Part shown: positions 13,800 through 27,799 of the stretch, one piece after another
Position numbering within the stretch: the first letter of the stretch is position 1
Layout: each line of letters starts with the position of its first letter
The notes under the pieces: generated by a model
What the model saw: the letters and a program-made list of their open reading frames with translations, nothing else
The model's database searches: none
What the model was told of the DNA's origin: nothing
Program-made: the position numbers and the translations under genes
Source: Nissolia schottii
Lineage: Eukaryota; Streptophyta; Magnoliopsida; Fabales; Fabaceae
Assembly (NCBI GenBank): GCA_003254905.1
Contig: QANU01087068.1
Span: forward strand, 516,248-580,247
Reading direction: 5' to 3'
DNA length: 64,000 nt

Positions 13800-16700
13800 T
13801 TATTTAGTAAAGAAAATCCGATTTACAACATCAACAGGTAAAGCATAAGCTGGATCTATTGGTCTGACACCAGGATATTCAAGAAGTGAAAGTCCTGCAA
13901 GAACAAATAAAACTTTCGCTTTAGCATCCTTAGTCCACTGTAGGAAAAGAATGTGATAACATTAATAGAAGCAATTGTGTTGTGCTGTGGGAAAGAATAA
14001 ATAGGGATTCCCAAGTTACATCCCATTCTATGTGGTTGGGGGGGGGGGGGNTAGGGGAGATAACAACATAATAATATGAAGTGTCGAAAAACGGTATGCC
14101 TTATCATTCACATATCTGCCGACTTCAAACCTTCCAACCAATTTCAAGAGAAAATAGAATAGCATGTTACATATCCAATTGTAATGTGTCATCAGAAGCT
14201 AATTGAACCAATTATTTTTATCTGAACACAAAACTGGCAATGGAAAACACTAGGATGCATCAGAAGAATGGCTTTTCGTCTCTCCTTATGAAACAGGGTG
14301 AGTGAATGAAGTGGTCACTTATACTGGCATTCCCAAATTATGTTCATCTAAATGCACGAGAAAGGGAGAAAGGTGGGGAGGTTCCCCTACCAACCAAGGA
14401 AAACGCAGATGATAAGATTTTAGCACAATAACTGATAAATATATCAATAACAAATCGAACAAAAAAAAGGAAAAAAAAAAATCAAGGTAAACTACCAGCC
14501 ACCCCGAAGTATGTATGAAAGACATCCACAGCATCATCTGGTCTATCTGAAATTCCACCATTTTCTGTGTCCTAACAGTTTCAACACACAATATTTCAGA
14601 ATATTAAGCTCGCGAACCATTAATACTCCAAAAGAAGGAACAAGAACATGCTTATCTATAAACGTATAAACTGATCATCTAAACTAACCTGGCAGTCTAA
14701 GATAAACTTTATAAGTTTCTCCTTACTAATCCAATGAACCCTATCGATCATGATCAGGCTAGAAAGAACCCACCATGAGTAGCAGACCTGGGATGATCCA
14801 AAAGCTAGTAAGAAACTGAGAAAGATATTAAGAGCATTTAAACGTTAAAACAATAAATCTAAGGTTGAAAAGATTTACTCACATCAGGGAGTTTCTCAGG
14901 ACGCCCATTCAGACCTCCCGATTTAACTTGTCGCTCACACAACCACCAACCAAGTAGGTCCTTGTCAACCATATCTAGTGATCCCGTTATAGCAAGGGCT
15001 CCCACACAACAGAAAACTGACAATAAGAAAAAGCAATATCTTACATGGAGGCTTCAAGTGTTTAACTGATTTCATTCTATTGAGCACCAAACAGCTACTA
15101 TTGAAGCATAAGGACTAGAGTGATGCTCGCAATATTTAATTTATCAATCAGGAAAACATTAACTTATAAGTAAGATGACTTTTAAATATGATATTTATCT
15201 CCAGTACACCCTAACCTCAAGATCTAAACACAAGAAAATTTCTCTTGATGAAAATACTTATTTTAGCCCCTCTTAATGTGTTGCATAAGAGAGAACAGAT
15301 TCTTGTATCCATAACTTCTAACAACAGAGCCATACTATGCCATGAGCACATAAATTACTCCCTTCACAAAGAAAGGAAATAAATGATATAAACCTCAGAG
15401 GGAATCAAAGTTTGAGAACATTAAGCAAGTAACATTTGTGTTAAGATCATGAATTATATGTAACATACTTTGTCCAGCATGAGATTCCCCGCCTGGTGTG
15501 CAACCAAAACCACCATCCATATTTTTACAACTTATAATGTACTTCACAGCCTTCTCCACATTGATTTTATCCAAACGATGTAATATTGACAGACAACAAA
15601 TAGCAATATAGGAGAACCTGAGACAAATAACTCTGGATGTTAATAAAAAAGACAGTAATATCATATATGCTCAATAATCAGAAAGGAATCTTGGAAAAAA
15701 TACCGTGTATCAACTTCACCCCACATATCGCCGGAAAAAGATCCATCTTCATTTTGCAGGCTGACAATATCTGACATAAATATTAAGAAACACAAGATAC
15801 AGTATAGTTTATAACTTAATATTTAGTACAATTAACTTATTTTCTGTTGAAAAAGCTTTTACTCAAAATCTTTCTGACAAAACTTTTGAAGGAGAACAAA
15901 AAAAAACTATTTCTCCAAAAGTAATCAAATCCAAGCATGCTATAAGTTTCACTATTGTAATTTTAGTTTTAGCAACTAATCAGTCAAACTCTATCACAAA
16001 TGACAACAGAAGACATTTTTATCAAGCTCCTTTTTCTATAAAACATATCAAGCCATTTATAAACAATATTTAAGGAAGCATGATGGCCACCTAAAGCATT
16101 CTGATAAGCAAGCAGGAACACAGTGATTACTGAATTTTTATGAAAAAGAGCAGCATCTCTTGTCATACAGCAAAAACCCTTGTGAATACAAAACCTTCAA
16201 AGTTAGGGAATATGCATGTCAAAGGATACAATTTGTCACCTTATCTACATCAACAACATCCATCTTGTCAAAGAGAGCCAACACCTGCACAGCACTTAGT
16301 GTATACAGGATGTGTGGGTCATGTCCAACATTTCCGCCGAATCCCCCTGCATAAACATATCTGATTAGATAAGAAACTACCTTTGCCAATAGTTTCTACC
16401 ATAATTCTAATTTTGATAGTAAAGGAACAAATAAATCATTGAACAACCTGACTCGTGCTCACAACTCATTATCCACGAAACAACCTCATCAACATCCACA
16501 GTGCCAAGCTTTCCCAGCAGATCCAAAGCTGTCAAACCCCAGTATGCCCCATTCATTCTTAGATGCTCCATCACCACAGATTCAAAATCATCTTTCCTCT
16601 GGAATCCGGAAAAAGAATGTCATAAAAAAAAAAGCAACAAAAAAAAATTAATAATAATGATAATGATAATGTATAATGATAATGATAATGATAACGATAA

Positions 16701-16849
16701 CGATAATGATAATGATAATAATAATCATAATCATAATAATAATAATCATTTTTATTCGTTCCTTCTCAGAAAGAATGTATGACTGGGAAGCACACCTTTT
16801 CAACTGATAATATATATTGAACATGTTTCTCAGCAACCAGCTCTCCCAT
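13800..16849 (-). CDS. RGTB: Rab geranylgeranyl transferase type II, beta subunit
   Basis: Catalytic beta subunit that adds geranylgeranyl groups to C-terminal cysteines of Rab GTPases, acting with an alpha subunit and REP. Exons in transcription order are 16849-16796, 16598-16448, 16346-16230, 15770-15704, 15617-15469, 15016-14883, 14787-14689, 14571-14496 and 13894-13800. The spliced frame is 313 residues, the usual length, with no break. It starts [14 protein letters not shown] and shows the prenyltransferase repeats ([33 protein letters not shown]). The expected zinc ligands are Asp224 and Cys226 in LPDVCYSWW and His276 in VFHTYFG. It ends in [10 protein letters not shown] 5' leader exon probably lies at about 17163-17250, followed by donor GTAAGT. 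The gene is divergent from the methyltransferase gene and convergent with the antiporter. Confidence 0.95.
14041..14051. other. Poly-G run with one undetermined base
   Basis: A run of G's ends in the window's only N that I noticed, at about 14051. It lies in the last intron of the RabGGTB gene, so coding is not affected. Confidence 0.9.
16648..16748 (+). repeat. Compound trinucleotide/hexanucleotide microsatellite
   Basis: Imperfect repeats of AAT, AATGAT, AACGAT and AATCAT type run for about 100 bp in the first intron of the RabGGTB gene. They produce spurious open frames rich in Asp-Asn or Ile. Confidence 0.95.
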
Positions 16850-17162
16850 CTTGCGAATAAAGTATACCAACAATGAAAATTAGAATGATTAGAATCGAAG
16901 GTTTAAAAAACCTACCAATTACCAAAGCCATAATAAGCTCTTTCGTTTTCTTTCGTTCTAAAGAGTAAAGACACACAGCTACAACTTATTCGAAATCTAT
17001 GAACACAAACCAATTAGCAAGTAGCAACCACAAAGAACCATCAAAAGACATCAAAATTGGGGGAAAAAAATTACGTGAGGGGGCGTGGATTACTGAGCGG
17101 GATGTGTCACTAACCGTAGACGAGAAAGATCCGCTGTGGAGAAGAGGCCAACGACTTACCGG

Positions 17163-17250
17163 AGAAGAGGACCGAGAAATCGCACCGCCGCCGCCGCGCT
17201 GATGCTATCGCCGGTGGTGGCTACTGTGGGTGATGGTCAGAGCTTGTGAG
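17163..17250 (-). promoter_or_regulatory. Probable 5' leader exon and promoter of RabGGTB
   Basis: A GC-rich stretch on - is followed by a GTAAGT donor at about 17162. This fits a non-coding first exon that splices to the ATG exon. The start of transcription is not defined. Confidence 0.4.
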
Positions 17251-17380
17251 AAAAGAAAAATAGGAGGGTGGGGACTGGGAAGTTAATCTTCACTTAAAGA
17301 GTTAAGAGAGTCACATGATTATGTTAATTAAAAAAAAAAAAAAAACGTCTACGTGTACACAAATGGGTGCCACCGGATGA

Positions 17381-17548
17381 TTTTTTTTTTAGGTTGTCTG
17401 CCTGGTATTGGAACTTAGCCTTGACTAATCTGGGTCGACCCGGGTCACGCACCTGACTATGGCGGGTTAGTCTTATAGCGGGGATAACTGCGTACACAAG
17501 GTCTCGAACTAAGCCGCTTACCACTTGGACCAACCCCCGTTAGTACAG
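17381..17548 (-). mobile_element. tRNA-derived SINE with A-tail and target duplication
   Basis: Read on -, the element begins near CTGTACTAACGGGGGTTGG. It has a pol III A-box-like TGGTCCAAGTGG and a B-box-like AGTTCGAGACC, then about 100 bp of tail sequence, and ends in a run of A. Flanking copies of CGGATGA lie at 17374-17380 and 17549-17555 and are followed by T-runs, as expected for a target-site duplication. At about 168 bp it is SINE-sized. Confidence 0.75.
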
Positions 17549-18895
17549 CGGATGACTTTTTAATAGTGGGTATGATAGTTAATTAATTTAATTATATTTA
17601 TTAATTTATTAATATATAATTATATGGTAGTGTATAATTTTTTTATAATTCAACATATATTTTATTTTGTGATGATATATAAGATAAAATTTATATGATA
17701 AATAATTTAAAATACATTTTAAATATTATTATCACTCGTTTATAATTTTATTAAAATTATGTATTTGTTCATGTCCCATGTTTTAACAAAATTGAGGTAA
17801 CATAATTTTTTGTAAATTTTTTCATAACCAAATAAAATTTTATTTCTCCATTTTCTTATATTTATGTCTCCTATAACAAATAATACAAATAAATGCAATC
17901 AAAATGATGTTTAGACATTCACACTTTTATAAAACACATTTCGTTGTCCTCCCCTAACTAATATGGGACTTAGTTATCTCCCTCTTTACACGTTTGAATT
18001 TAATCGTATCTTGTGTGTTGAGTTTTGAAAACTTACCAATTTTCTTGAGGACTTTAAAATATCCCTTTAATATAATCTAAAGAGTTTGTTATGGTAATCT
18101 AAATAAATTTTGGTGTCTAAAACTCATATTAACATAAATAAATTAAATTATAACACATAATTCATATTAAATTTATCATGGTATTGAAGTGAAATATGTG
18201 ACGTGATCAAATTTTTTTATATAAAAAAAAGTGTTAGAAGCATTTCTCTCACAATTTTAAAAAATAGGACATTAATAACAGATGCTCTCTTCTTTATAAG
18301 TGTATTTCTTAAAAATTAAACTTGTATCATTATCCTCATAGAGACCAAACTATTTATCATTTGTTCAACAACTTGTTTAATGTGTTATAATCAAGTTTGT
18401 ACACATAACATATATTTTAAACTCTTCAAGTATTTTTGTTTAAGCCAAAAAAAAAAAAACCATGCTAATATAATTTATTTTATAAATGAAATATTGTGTA
18501 GTTAAAAAATGTTAATAGTATTATTTGATTTACCAATTTGTCTCCTATTTTTTTTTATATTAAGTTGACCTTTTTATCTTTATATCATATTTTAATTTGT
18601 TCGTTTGGATTTTCTTTATGATTATTTAATTTTTTAAGTATAATTAATCTGATACCAATTTAAAATATAGATAATTAAATCAATATAAAAAATAAAAGAC
18701 CAAATTTATAGTAATTAAATACTGTAGAACAAAATAAATTAAGAAAAAGAATTTTAGGAGCCCAAATCGTCCAAAAAGGTGTTTTCCTTCAAAAAAAACC
18801 TAGTTGTAGGTAAAAACAGAAGCCGAATTGTAGGCATAATATATATACTCGTATATAATAGTCAAATTACGGGAGCATAACTAAGCACCCCACGG

Positions 18896-18914
18896 AAGAA
18901 GAAGAAGAAGAAGA
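18896..18914 (+). repeat. (GAA)n repeat in the 5' leader
   Basis: Six GAA units lie 15-33 bp before the ATG of the methyltransferase gene. Confidence 0.85.
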
Positions 18915-18928
18915 ATAGAGTAAAAGCA

Positions 18929-21900
18929 ATGGGATCGAAGTCGAAGGAGGGTGCATCAGCAACAGCGGATGATCTTCTAGAAGCTCTAGGGGACTTCACC
19001 AGCAAAGACAACTGGGACAAGTTCTTCACTATTCGCGGCAACGACGAACCCTTCGAGTGGTACGGCGAGTGGCCCCAACTCCGTGACCCTCTCCTCTCCA
19101 ACCTCCCTCTCCATGGCGACGGCGCCGCCCCTCCCCCTCAGCTCCTCGTCCCCGGATGCGGAAACTCCCGCCTCTCCGAGCACCTCTACGACGCCGGCTA
19201 CACCGCCGTCACCAACATTGATTTCTCCAAGGTCGTAATCTCTGATATGCTCCGCCGCAACGTCCGCCTCCGCCCCCAAATGCGCTGGCGCATTATGGAT
19301 ATGACCGCCATGCAGGTTAGGTTTCATATTATCTATGTTGCACTTCTGCAACCTGTTCGAATTCAGTTGCAGCTTATTATTTTCGCAATTTGGTTTTTAA
19401 TCGCGTCGTTCTTTGAAAATGCGGTGCAGTTTGAAGAGGAAACTTTTGATGCCGTTATTGATAAAGGTGGATTGGATGCTTTGATGGAGCCGGAGCTTGG
19501 CCCGAAGCTGGGAAGCCAGTATCTTTCAGAGGTTTCTAGGATATATTTTTTTTTCTTGTTCCTTTAAAAATGATATAAAGATTGATTAGCAATGTGGTTT
19601 GAACGTTTATTCCTTATTTGTTAACTTAGCACGATTCATGTTTCCAGGTGAAGAGAGTTTTGAAGCCGGGAGGAAAATTTTTGTGCCTTACCTTGGCCGA
19701 ATCTCATGTATTGGGTAAGTGTCCTCAATTTTTGTTTCTTCATAATTAACGACTAATTTGTGCTATGTAGAAAATTTAATCGAGAACAATTACGGTCTCT
19801 GATGGTGTTTTGACTTTTGAGTTGATTACATATTGTTTACTTTAATTTCTGAAGGTTTGTCATCTTTGCCGCAAACAAAGTTTTATAGTTGGAAATTCAA
19901 ATAAAACTCTTGCATAGAATATGCTTCCTGAATAGTGTCTAGTTTCTCTCTATAAGTCCCATGAGCCCTTCATTGTTTTAGGCTAGGCACAACTCATTCC
20001 AATCATGGGAAACATCACTTTCTCATCATGGTAGCAACACGATACTAAATAGGTGATTTCTTTTGTATTTGTTTTTGCATAATGTACATCAGATACCTTT
20101 AATTGGAGTTTATCCATGTATCATCCACCTTCCAAGCTCACATAAAAGAGGAGTCATAATTTATGTGCTTCTGACCCTTCTCAACTTTTTTCGCACAAAA
20201 CCCCTTCTATCATGAAAAAGAAACATGTTATCACAGAAGCCATTTTATACTAAATTTATTTTTGAAGTGATTGTATTGCACTTGGACAGGGAGCTTTGTT
20301 ACTCTAAAATGAAATGATCTGTTGGAACTGGTTCTGCATTTTTCTTTGGTTTGGATGGCTGCAAGATAAATGAGTGTCAATGCTTTTTCAGGTCTACTTT
20401 TTTCGAAGTTTCGACTTGGTTGGAAAATGAGTGTTGATGCCATACCTATGAAGTCTTCTGATAAATCTAGTCTTCAAACATTTATGGTAGTTGTGGAGAA
20501 GGAGCTATCTACTTTGTTGCACCAAATTACATCGTTACTTCGTACTTCTTCTCTTCACTGTGATTCGGAACAGGTAGAATTTGTGGCCCAATTATGGTGG
20601 TTTTTTGTTTGATTTTTTGTTGACATGAGTGGTTTCTTAAAATAAGGATTCATGGATGGTCATGCAGCATTTGTTAGCTGCTGATATAGTACTGTAGACT
20701 GGGCTTTAAATGTTATGATTACTGAGGATGTGTATTTTTGAGTTAAAGTTATATGGGTCTAGATAGGGAAGGGGGGAAGAGATTAAAGAGGATCTGATAC
20801 TGTGAGATTGGATTAAAGAGGTTAAATAATTGGCATTGTACCTATTTATACAAAGATTTAGATCAAGTACTCGTATCGTAGTACTAATATAAACCCAGAG
20901 CCCCCTATGGAAGACTCATATCCCTAATCAAAGTTGGAGAAAATAGATTAGGATTTGTTTTGCTTTTCAATTTTAAATACAAAGTCGCTACCTTGTTTTC
21001 ATTATATTTCCTATTTTTAGGATTTTGTGAAGGGAACGGTGATTAGTAGATTTTTTACAGTTTCCTTTACAAAATCCTAAAAATCGGAAACATAATGAAA
21101 ACAAGGTGGCAACTTTGTAATTAATATTGACAATGAGAAGCGAAAACAGGAAATGAAATAGAAACCAAATAGGCGCTTAGTTAACATAATGAAATTCAGG
21201 CTAATTCCTAAGGTTGGTCTTCAATTAGACGATTAATTAATCTTATAATATATGCATAACATTCTAAAATTTTCTAAGATTTTTTGAAGATGTTCTAACA
21301 TATTTGTTGATTGTCATTTATTTGATTCATTTCCTCATTTGCTAGGCATCTGGCCTCCATGAAGCTCTTCAAAATGAGAATCAAATTCGTGAAAAATACT
21401 CCAGTAGTTCTGATATATTATACTCTCTAGAAGATCTGCAAGGGGAACTGACAAAGTTTTCCCAGGGTCGACGATTGCAGCTAACTTTGGGTGGACAAGG
21501 GTGCTCTGTTTTCTCTTATAGAGCTGTAGTTCTTGATGCTGAGGAACGATCTGACCCATTTAAGTATCACTGTGGCGTTTTCATTGTGCCTAAGGTGTGT
21601 CCTAGCAGAGATCCCTTCTGGTTTTTTTGTTCTTGCATTCCTTCTAACTTGACATTCCTTCTGACTTGATATATCAAGAATAAAAGTTCTCTTGGCATTA
21701 TCGTTCTTGAATTTCACAATGATTTTGTGATCCTTCACTTCAGATTCTTGTGCTGCAGTGTTGACAAATGAATAAATGGAAGATTGTTGTTTGAAGAAAT
21801 AGAATCACGACTAACTGCATATTTGCATTTAGTTAGAATCAGCTGCTCTGCTGCTGAATATATTTGTTTAAAGAGGGAATAATTATGGCCAATTACATAT

Positions 21901-24900
21901 TTGTTTTTTTCAAATTATCTGAGAAAAAATGTTTTTAATTTCTATTCTTGTAGGCCTCAGTAATCCTAGGGGTACCCGTAATGTTAGGGTTAAGAATCGT
22001 GAAGTTACCATTTTAGCCCAACCCACCTAGTCGGAAAAGATTTAGTTGTTATTGTCTTAGTGGCCTCAACCTTGTTCATACTGGAAATGATCAAAGCGTA
22101 TTTGTTTGGTCTTTGAATGCTTGTTCAGATGTAGTAAATTGTGCATCTAGGATGTTCTTAAATATGCTTATACCCTTCTTATAAAATTTTATAGACTAGT
22201 TCGTTAGTTGGCAGATGGAAGGAGTTTCTATCTGTTCCAGCATGTTGTATGTTCCTCCTTCCTTTATTTTCCTTTCGTCGTTTCTTTTTTCGATTAACAT
22301 GTGTATCAATATTCATTTTTGGGGAAGATTGCACGGAAGGCTTACATGATGCTTACATATCTGTCTGCAATCTACACCTTGCTCTAAATTAGGCAATTAT
22401 TCTTCTTGAATGTGTTAAATTTTAGACTCGTGCACGTGAATGGCTTTTCTTTTCTGAAGAAGGACAATGGATGGTAGTCAAAAGTTCAAATGCAGCTCGT
22501 CTCATAATGGTATTATGTTATTAGCATAACAACTTTTGCATTTACAATGTTCTGGTGTTTGAGTATTTTTAAGTTTATAATTGGTGCTTCTCTGCAACTT
22601 TAGGTTTTCTTGGACAGCAGCCATACAAAGGCCAGCATGGATGAGATTCAGGTAGAAACATCTTATGCTTTATGGAAATTGGAACATGCCATTCTAATAG
22701 GTTAACTGCACTGCTTTTTACTAACATGAGTTTGTTATCCCTTTTCAGAAAGATTTATCTCCATTGGTTAAACAGTTGGAACCTGCAGAAAATGAGAATG
22801 CAGCTCAAATACCGTCTGTAACTTATACCTATTGCGTTTGTTTACTAGTATATCCTAAGTCATTTTTTATAGATGCTGTAGCTCATCCTTATACACTCCA
22901 TGAATTACAGCTTGTCTCATAAATTCTTGAATATATGTCTACAGTTTCATGATGGCAAGTGACGGGATCAAGGAACAAAACATTGTTCATCAGGTTAGTA
23001 ATAATGCACATGATGCTGTTTATGATAACTGCGTGATTCTTTAAGTGGGATTGCTGTCAATGCTTGTATTGTAATTGTACAGTATGAGAGAAGAGGATAC
23101 AATTTAACAATCTGATTTGGATCACGTATTATTGGATTGCCTGGTATCTATGGAGATGTAATATTTGATACTCTCAACCAACATAAAACTCTCTTCCGTT
23201 CAAGACATACATATGCAAATAATGTGGGGCTAAAACTTTTTGAATAGTATTACTAGACTACTAGTGTATATGTAAAAACTAAAAAAACATTGGTGCTGTT
23301 AACTCTAGTATGCTACAAGAAACACCATCCTTAACTCCATACCTACCTTCTTTTTTATGGTGTTTATCCCTCAATTTCCTTGGGGGCTTTTCATTATTTT
23401 TAGAGGGAAAGAAGGGTTCTTTGGAGCTAATGTTCTCACTTTTTCCCCTATCCTTTTATCCCCTGCTTTATGGAAGCCATAGCAGGGGTTCGTTCAATAA
23501 ATACTGTTTTTATCAATAAGAAAGAATGGTCTTATTCACATCTTTGATTTTGTGATTTCCATGTTTTACATGGATGCTCATTCTCGTAATGTTTTACTCG
23601 ATTTTAAATATTCCTCATGTTCTCGTCATATCATCAATAATTATCTGTGTTTTACAGGTCTCATCTTTGTTAACTGGATCAATTGTTGTTGAAGATGTAG
23701 TTTATGAAAATGTTGATAGTGAAGTCAGTTGTGTTTTTCCATCTAGAGAGTTGGTGTTTCGTCGCCTTGTATTTGAGAGAGCTGCAAATCTGGTGCAATC
23801 TGAAGCTCTGCTAAAATATGAAAGTTCTCCTACCAATGTGGTTGGTGAGACAGGGAGGAAGAAAACCAACCCATCTTCTAAATCTAGGAAAAGTGGATCT
23901 CTGAAACGAAGTGCTGGTAATTATTTTTCTTTTGCCTTCCAGTTCAATGCTCCTTGCTGATGCAATTCTCTTGTATGATGCTGAAAGAATCTTATGAAAT
24001 TCTGTTAGTTTGTTCAATCTAACATATTTTATATGCTTAAGAGGAATAAGGATCCTTCTTATTGTATTTTCTCAAATCTTAATCTAATAAAATTTCTTTC
24101 CTAACAAAAAAGTGTCGTAGACATTGTTGCGTTTAGCAACATAATTGTACATTTTTGCCTGTGCTTCATTTGCTGCTGATGATAGGCAAAACTTAGTGCC
24201 AGGTTAGTGCCAGGTTGGAAATGTCTTCCGATGTGTAGCTGATGTAGAGTCATTGGGAGGCTGTTTGAAAATTGTTCATTTAACCATAAAAAATGTGCTT
24301 TTCGAAACATTGTTGCCATTCTTCTGTCCTTGTTTGATTAATATTTGGCGTAGTCTTCAATTAGACTTTGCTCACATGATGATCTGAAGTGTGTCATGTG
24401 AAACACGGAATTCTTGTAAAATATTTTGGCATCAGATTTTATAATGCTACATTGAGTCTGTTCTTTTGAATCCATGGTTAAACTGATCTACACTTTTTTT
24501 TTTCCTTTTAATCTGTTAACCGTTTTATGAAATGATGCTAATTTTTATTCATTATTGACCCTTTTGGGCCCTTCTTGTTCAAAAGATGGTTTTGATGAAA
24601 ATGATCTCCATTTTTAGCATTTGTTGAATTTTCATAGAAATGTTTTTAATTCCATTATTAGAGAGAGGGTTTTTACTATTTCGAAATTATTCCTTTTGCT
24701 TTGTTCAAATAAAATTGTCTAGTAACTCCCTTACTATTTTTCCTGATGTTGTAGAAGCAAGGAACCAGTTGACAGTCTATCATGGCTACCTTACTAGTTC
24801 CTATCATACTGGAATTATTTCAGGATTCATGTTAATTTCTTCTTACATGGAAACTGTGGCATCAAGTGGGAAAATGGTTAGTACTTCCTGTTTTAGTTCA

Positions 24901-27188
24901 GGAGAATTACGAGAAAGGAAGTTGCAAGTGGCTAATGATGTACAATCTGGAAATATAATTTTTTTTACCAAGAATTCCTTCTTTTTTTGTGAATTTTTCT
25001 CTTGTATGCTTGATAACTGAATACACACAATTTTTAATCAGCTGTTATTACGAAATATAAGTAAATGCCAAATTAACTTGTTTCTAGTGTTCTTGGCATG
25101 CTTTAAAACATTCTTTTACTGATCATTATAGCTGATACATGTGTTGCATCTCAGGTCAAAGCAGTAATAATAGGTCTTGGAGCAGGTTTACTTCCCATGT
25201 TTCTTCATGGATGTATCCCCTTTTTGGAAATCGAGGTAATTTTTTACCCGTCATTGTGGGAGGAAATAAATTAGATTTCAGACCTAATGCCTGTCGGGCC
25301 GGGATCCAAGATGGTTTATTCTTCAGAATGATTTTGTATGACATCATATCTCAATATTTATATTTACAGGCAGTGGAGTTAGACCCCACAATTGTTGATA
25401 TTGCAAGGTACTACTTCGGTTTTCTTGAGGATAAACGCTTAAAGGTAGTTAAACATACATACCCGTGCTTCTCTTCTCAAGCTTTTGTCAGATTTATATA
25501 TCATTTGAAACCTTTCCATGTACGTAAGGCCTTAGCATACAATTACCAGGTTGGTTTTTAAAAAGGGGTGAAAAGAATCAAAGTTGGAGAGGATAAAAGA
25601 AGAAAAACCTGGGGGCTTAACATTAATCGTTATATCTAGGGTTTTATTAAACACCCAAAAATCATGAAGAAACCCTCCAAATCTAACTTTAGAATGAACC
25701 AAAGAAGTGAAGCCAGATTACTAAATTTCATTAAAGTAAATACCACATGAATTATTAAATATCTTTAAGGAAAAGATTTCTATCCCTGCTTTGAATCAGA
25801 CAATTTTGAATGTTGCAAATCAATATTTCAATCTTTTTAAAAAAAAAAAATTTGCAATTTCTTACACTGATTTAAATATGTGAACATGTGAAGAATGATA
25901 ATGTGGTAACAGCTGATAAATTAAGTTCAATTTTATATTAGGGGGACCAGTGTTCTAAAGACTGATCGATCCACAGTATGATTTACCACTTTCATGAACT
26001 AGTCTCGGCATAGGGAGGTCACAACTGTGTCCATTATTAAATCTCATTATTTTGGGAACCCAGGTGCATATAGCTGATGGAATCCAGTTTGTCAGAGGTG
26101 TTACCAGTTTTGCAGCAGCTCAGATTCATGAAGAAAGTAATACCGAGTCTCCTTCAAATGGGAGTTTAGAGACGTCTCATTCAAGTGTAGGAACATCAAA
26201 AGTCGATATAATTATTGTTGATGTTGACTCTTCAGACCCAAGGTGAATTGATTTATTACATTAATGATCAAGAGAAAATTTATTAGGCTCTTAAAGGATT
26301 ATCAGACAATGCCATTGTCTATGATTTTAACAAATCCTGCTTATTCATTGCATATTGTTTACAGCTCTGGAATGGCATGCCCTGCTCCAGATTTTGTAGA
26401 CGAGCCTTTTCTTGAGATTGTAAAGGATAAACTTTTGGATCAAGGTCTCTTCGTTGTCAATTTGGTAACCCGGTCCCAAGCCATCAAGGACACGGTTCTC
26501 TTGAAAATGAAAAAGGTGAAAACAGATATTCACATTCATATTCATCTGGGGCTGAGCTTTTTGAGGTCTAGCAGTATCTTGTCTATTTAGAGATTCAATA
26601 TAAATGCTTTGATAAAATATCTATATTCTCGTTTTGCTTTCCCTCTGTTTTGATGTGAGACAGTTCATTATATCCATTTAACTTGAATGAAAATGTGAAG
26701 AACTTTTATGCTAATTTTTATGCTTAGTTAATTACATATTGCCATTTGCATATAAAAACTAATATATTGAAAATGGACAACTGTAGTTATTATAATGATT
26801 CAACATTATAATCCAACTATATTAAAATCATTATCATATTATTTTGGCAACAAAATTCTGGTTCTTGAGTATTTTCGTTTATATTGACAGTTATCTATGC
26901 CTTATGCTGCGAAAGCATTGTGTTTAATATACTCGAGAGACTGATGACTAAGCAATTTATTTTTGTTTCATTTCTGCTGTTTTTGCACAGGTTTTCAGCC
27001 ACATTTTTGCCCTCCAGCTTGATGAGGACATCAATGAAGTCCATTTCGCACTCAAATCAGATTCATGTATTGAGGATAGCTGCTTTCCTGAAGCTTCTCT
27101 TAAACTTGATAAATTGTTGAAGTTGAAACATCCGGAGATAGGCCAAAACATTATTAATGCTACAAAGAAGATCAGACGTTTGAAGTGA
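18929..27188 (+). CDS. METTL13/eEF1A-KNMT-like double methyltransferase
   Basis: Exons are 18929-19315, 19430-19531, 19648-19714, 20392-20573, 21346-21594, 22426-22509, 22604-22651, 22749-22813, 22945-22993, 23658-23916, 24755-24876, 25155-25235, 25370-25444, 26064-26242, 26365-26515 and 26991-27188. They join to 765 residues without a break, close to plant homologues. The N-terminal SAM-binding fold shows LLVPGCGNS at residues 72-80 and FDAVIDKGGLDAL. The C-terminal, spermidine-synthase-like fold starts near residue 539 with VIIGLGAGLLP, then AVELDPTIVDIAR and IIIVDVDSSDP. In animals the two halves methylate the N-terminus and a lysine of elongation factor eEF1A. I infer the same general role here. 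The exon at 22813 uses donor GTCTGT, which is needed to keep the frame. Confidence 0.93.
20945..21160. mobile_element. Foldback/MITE-like inverted repeat in intron 4
   Basis: Arms of at least 57 bp (about 20977-21033 and 21064-21122) are near-perfect reverse complements around a short loop. Weaker complementarity extends outward to about 20955 and 21150. No coding capacity is seen. Confidence 0.7.
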
Positions 27189-27799
27189 GAAACCTAGCTA
27201 GCATTCTTGTCTAGGGTTTCTTCATGAGCATGACATTCTCTGATCTATGGGAGAGCTTACTTTCTCAAGTGCAGAAGCGATTTTGCCAAGCCAAAAATGG
27301 TCGTGCTAGTCATGACTGTCATTGATATGTGAATTGGGTTGTAAGTCTATTCATCAATCAAGTACTTGTTTTGGGTGACGTATAAATTCCATAAGAAAAC
27401 AAATATTATAGTTTCACCCTTTATTTCGTAGGGTTCTATTTCTGGACTTATTTTGTCGAGCCTTATAATTTCCTTTTCTTGGGAGTACTTTTTTTGCATT
27501 CATGGAAACAGTTCAAAAGCTTGTCGGCGCACAAACAAAAAAGTATGTTTAAAATAAACCCCAAATATGTTTCGGTCATTTACCCGGATATCGAACGTGC
27601 CATAGCATGCACAAGGACATGAATATTGACATTGAAATTATTTACCGTCGTAAGCCAAAACACCAAGCATTTCCTCTTATCTGTAGTGTACCATAAATCA
27701 TTACATAATTATCGTATTTATACAACAATGGATAGTGAACACAATTAAGGGTCAACTGTGATGAGCAAGGCTGTGCCTGCTTAACACCCAACTCATTTT
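27189..27799. other. Convergent spacer, METTL13-like / BGAL9
   Basis: This contains the 3' untranslated ends of two convergent genes. I see no further gene. Confidence 0.6.

Larger units (their letters stand above)
17251..18928. other. Divergent promoter region, RabGGTB / METTL13-like
   Basis: About 1.7 kb of very AT-rich DNA between two divergent gene starts. It contains the SINE at 17381-17548. I see no other gene. Confidence 0.6.

Noticed and set aside
16501..16836. Asp-Asn-rich and Ile-rich open frames
   Set aside because: They are translations of the AAT/AATGAT microsatellite in a RabGGTB intron.
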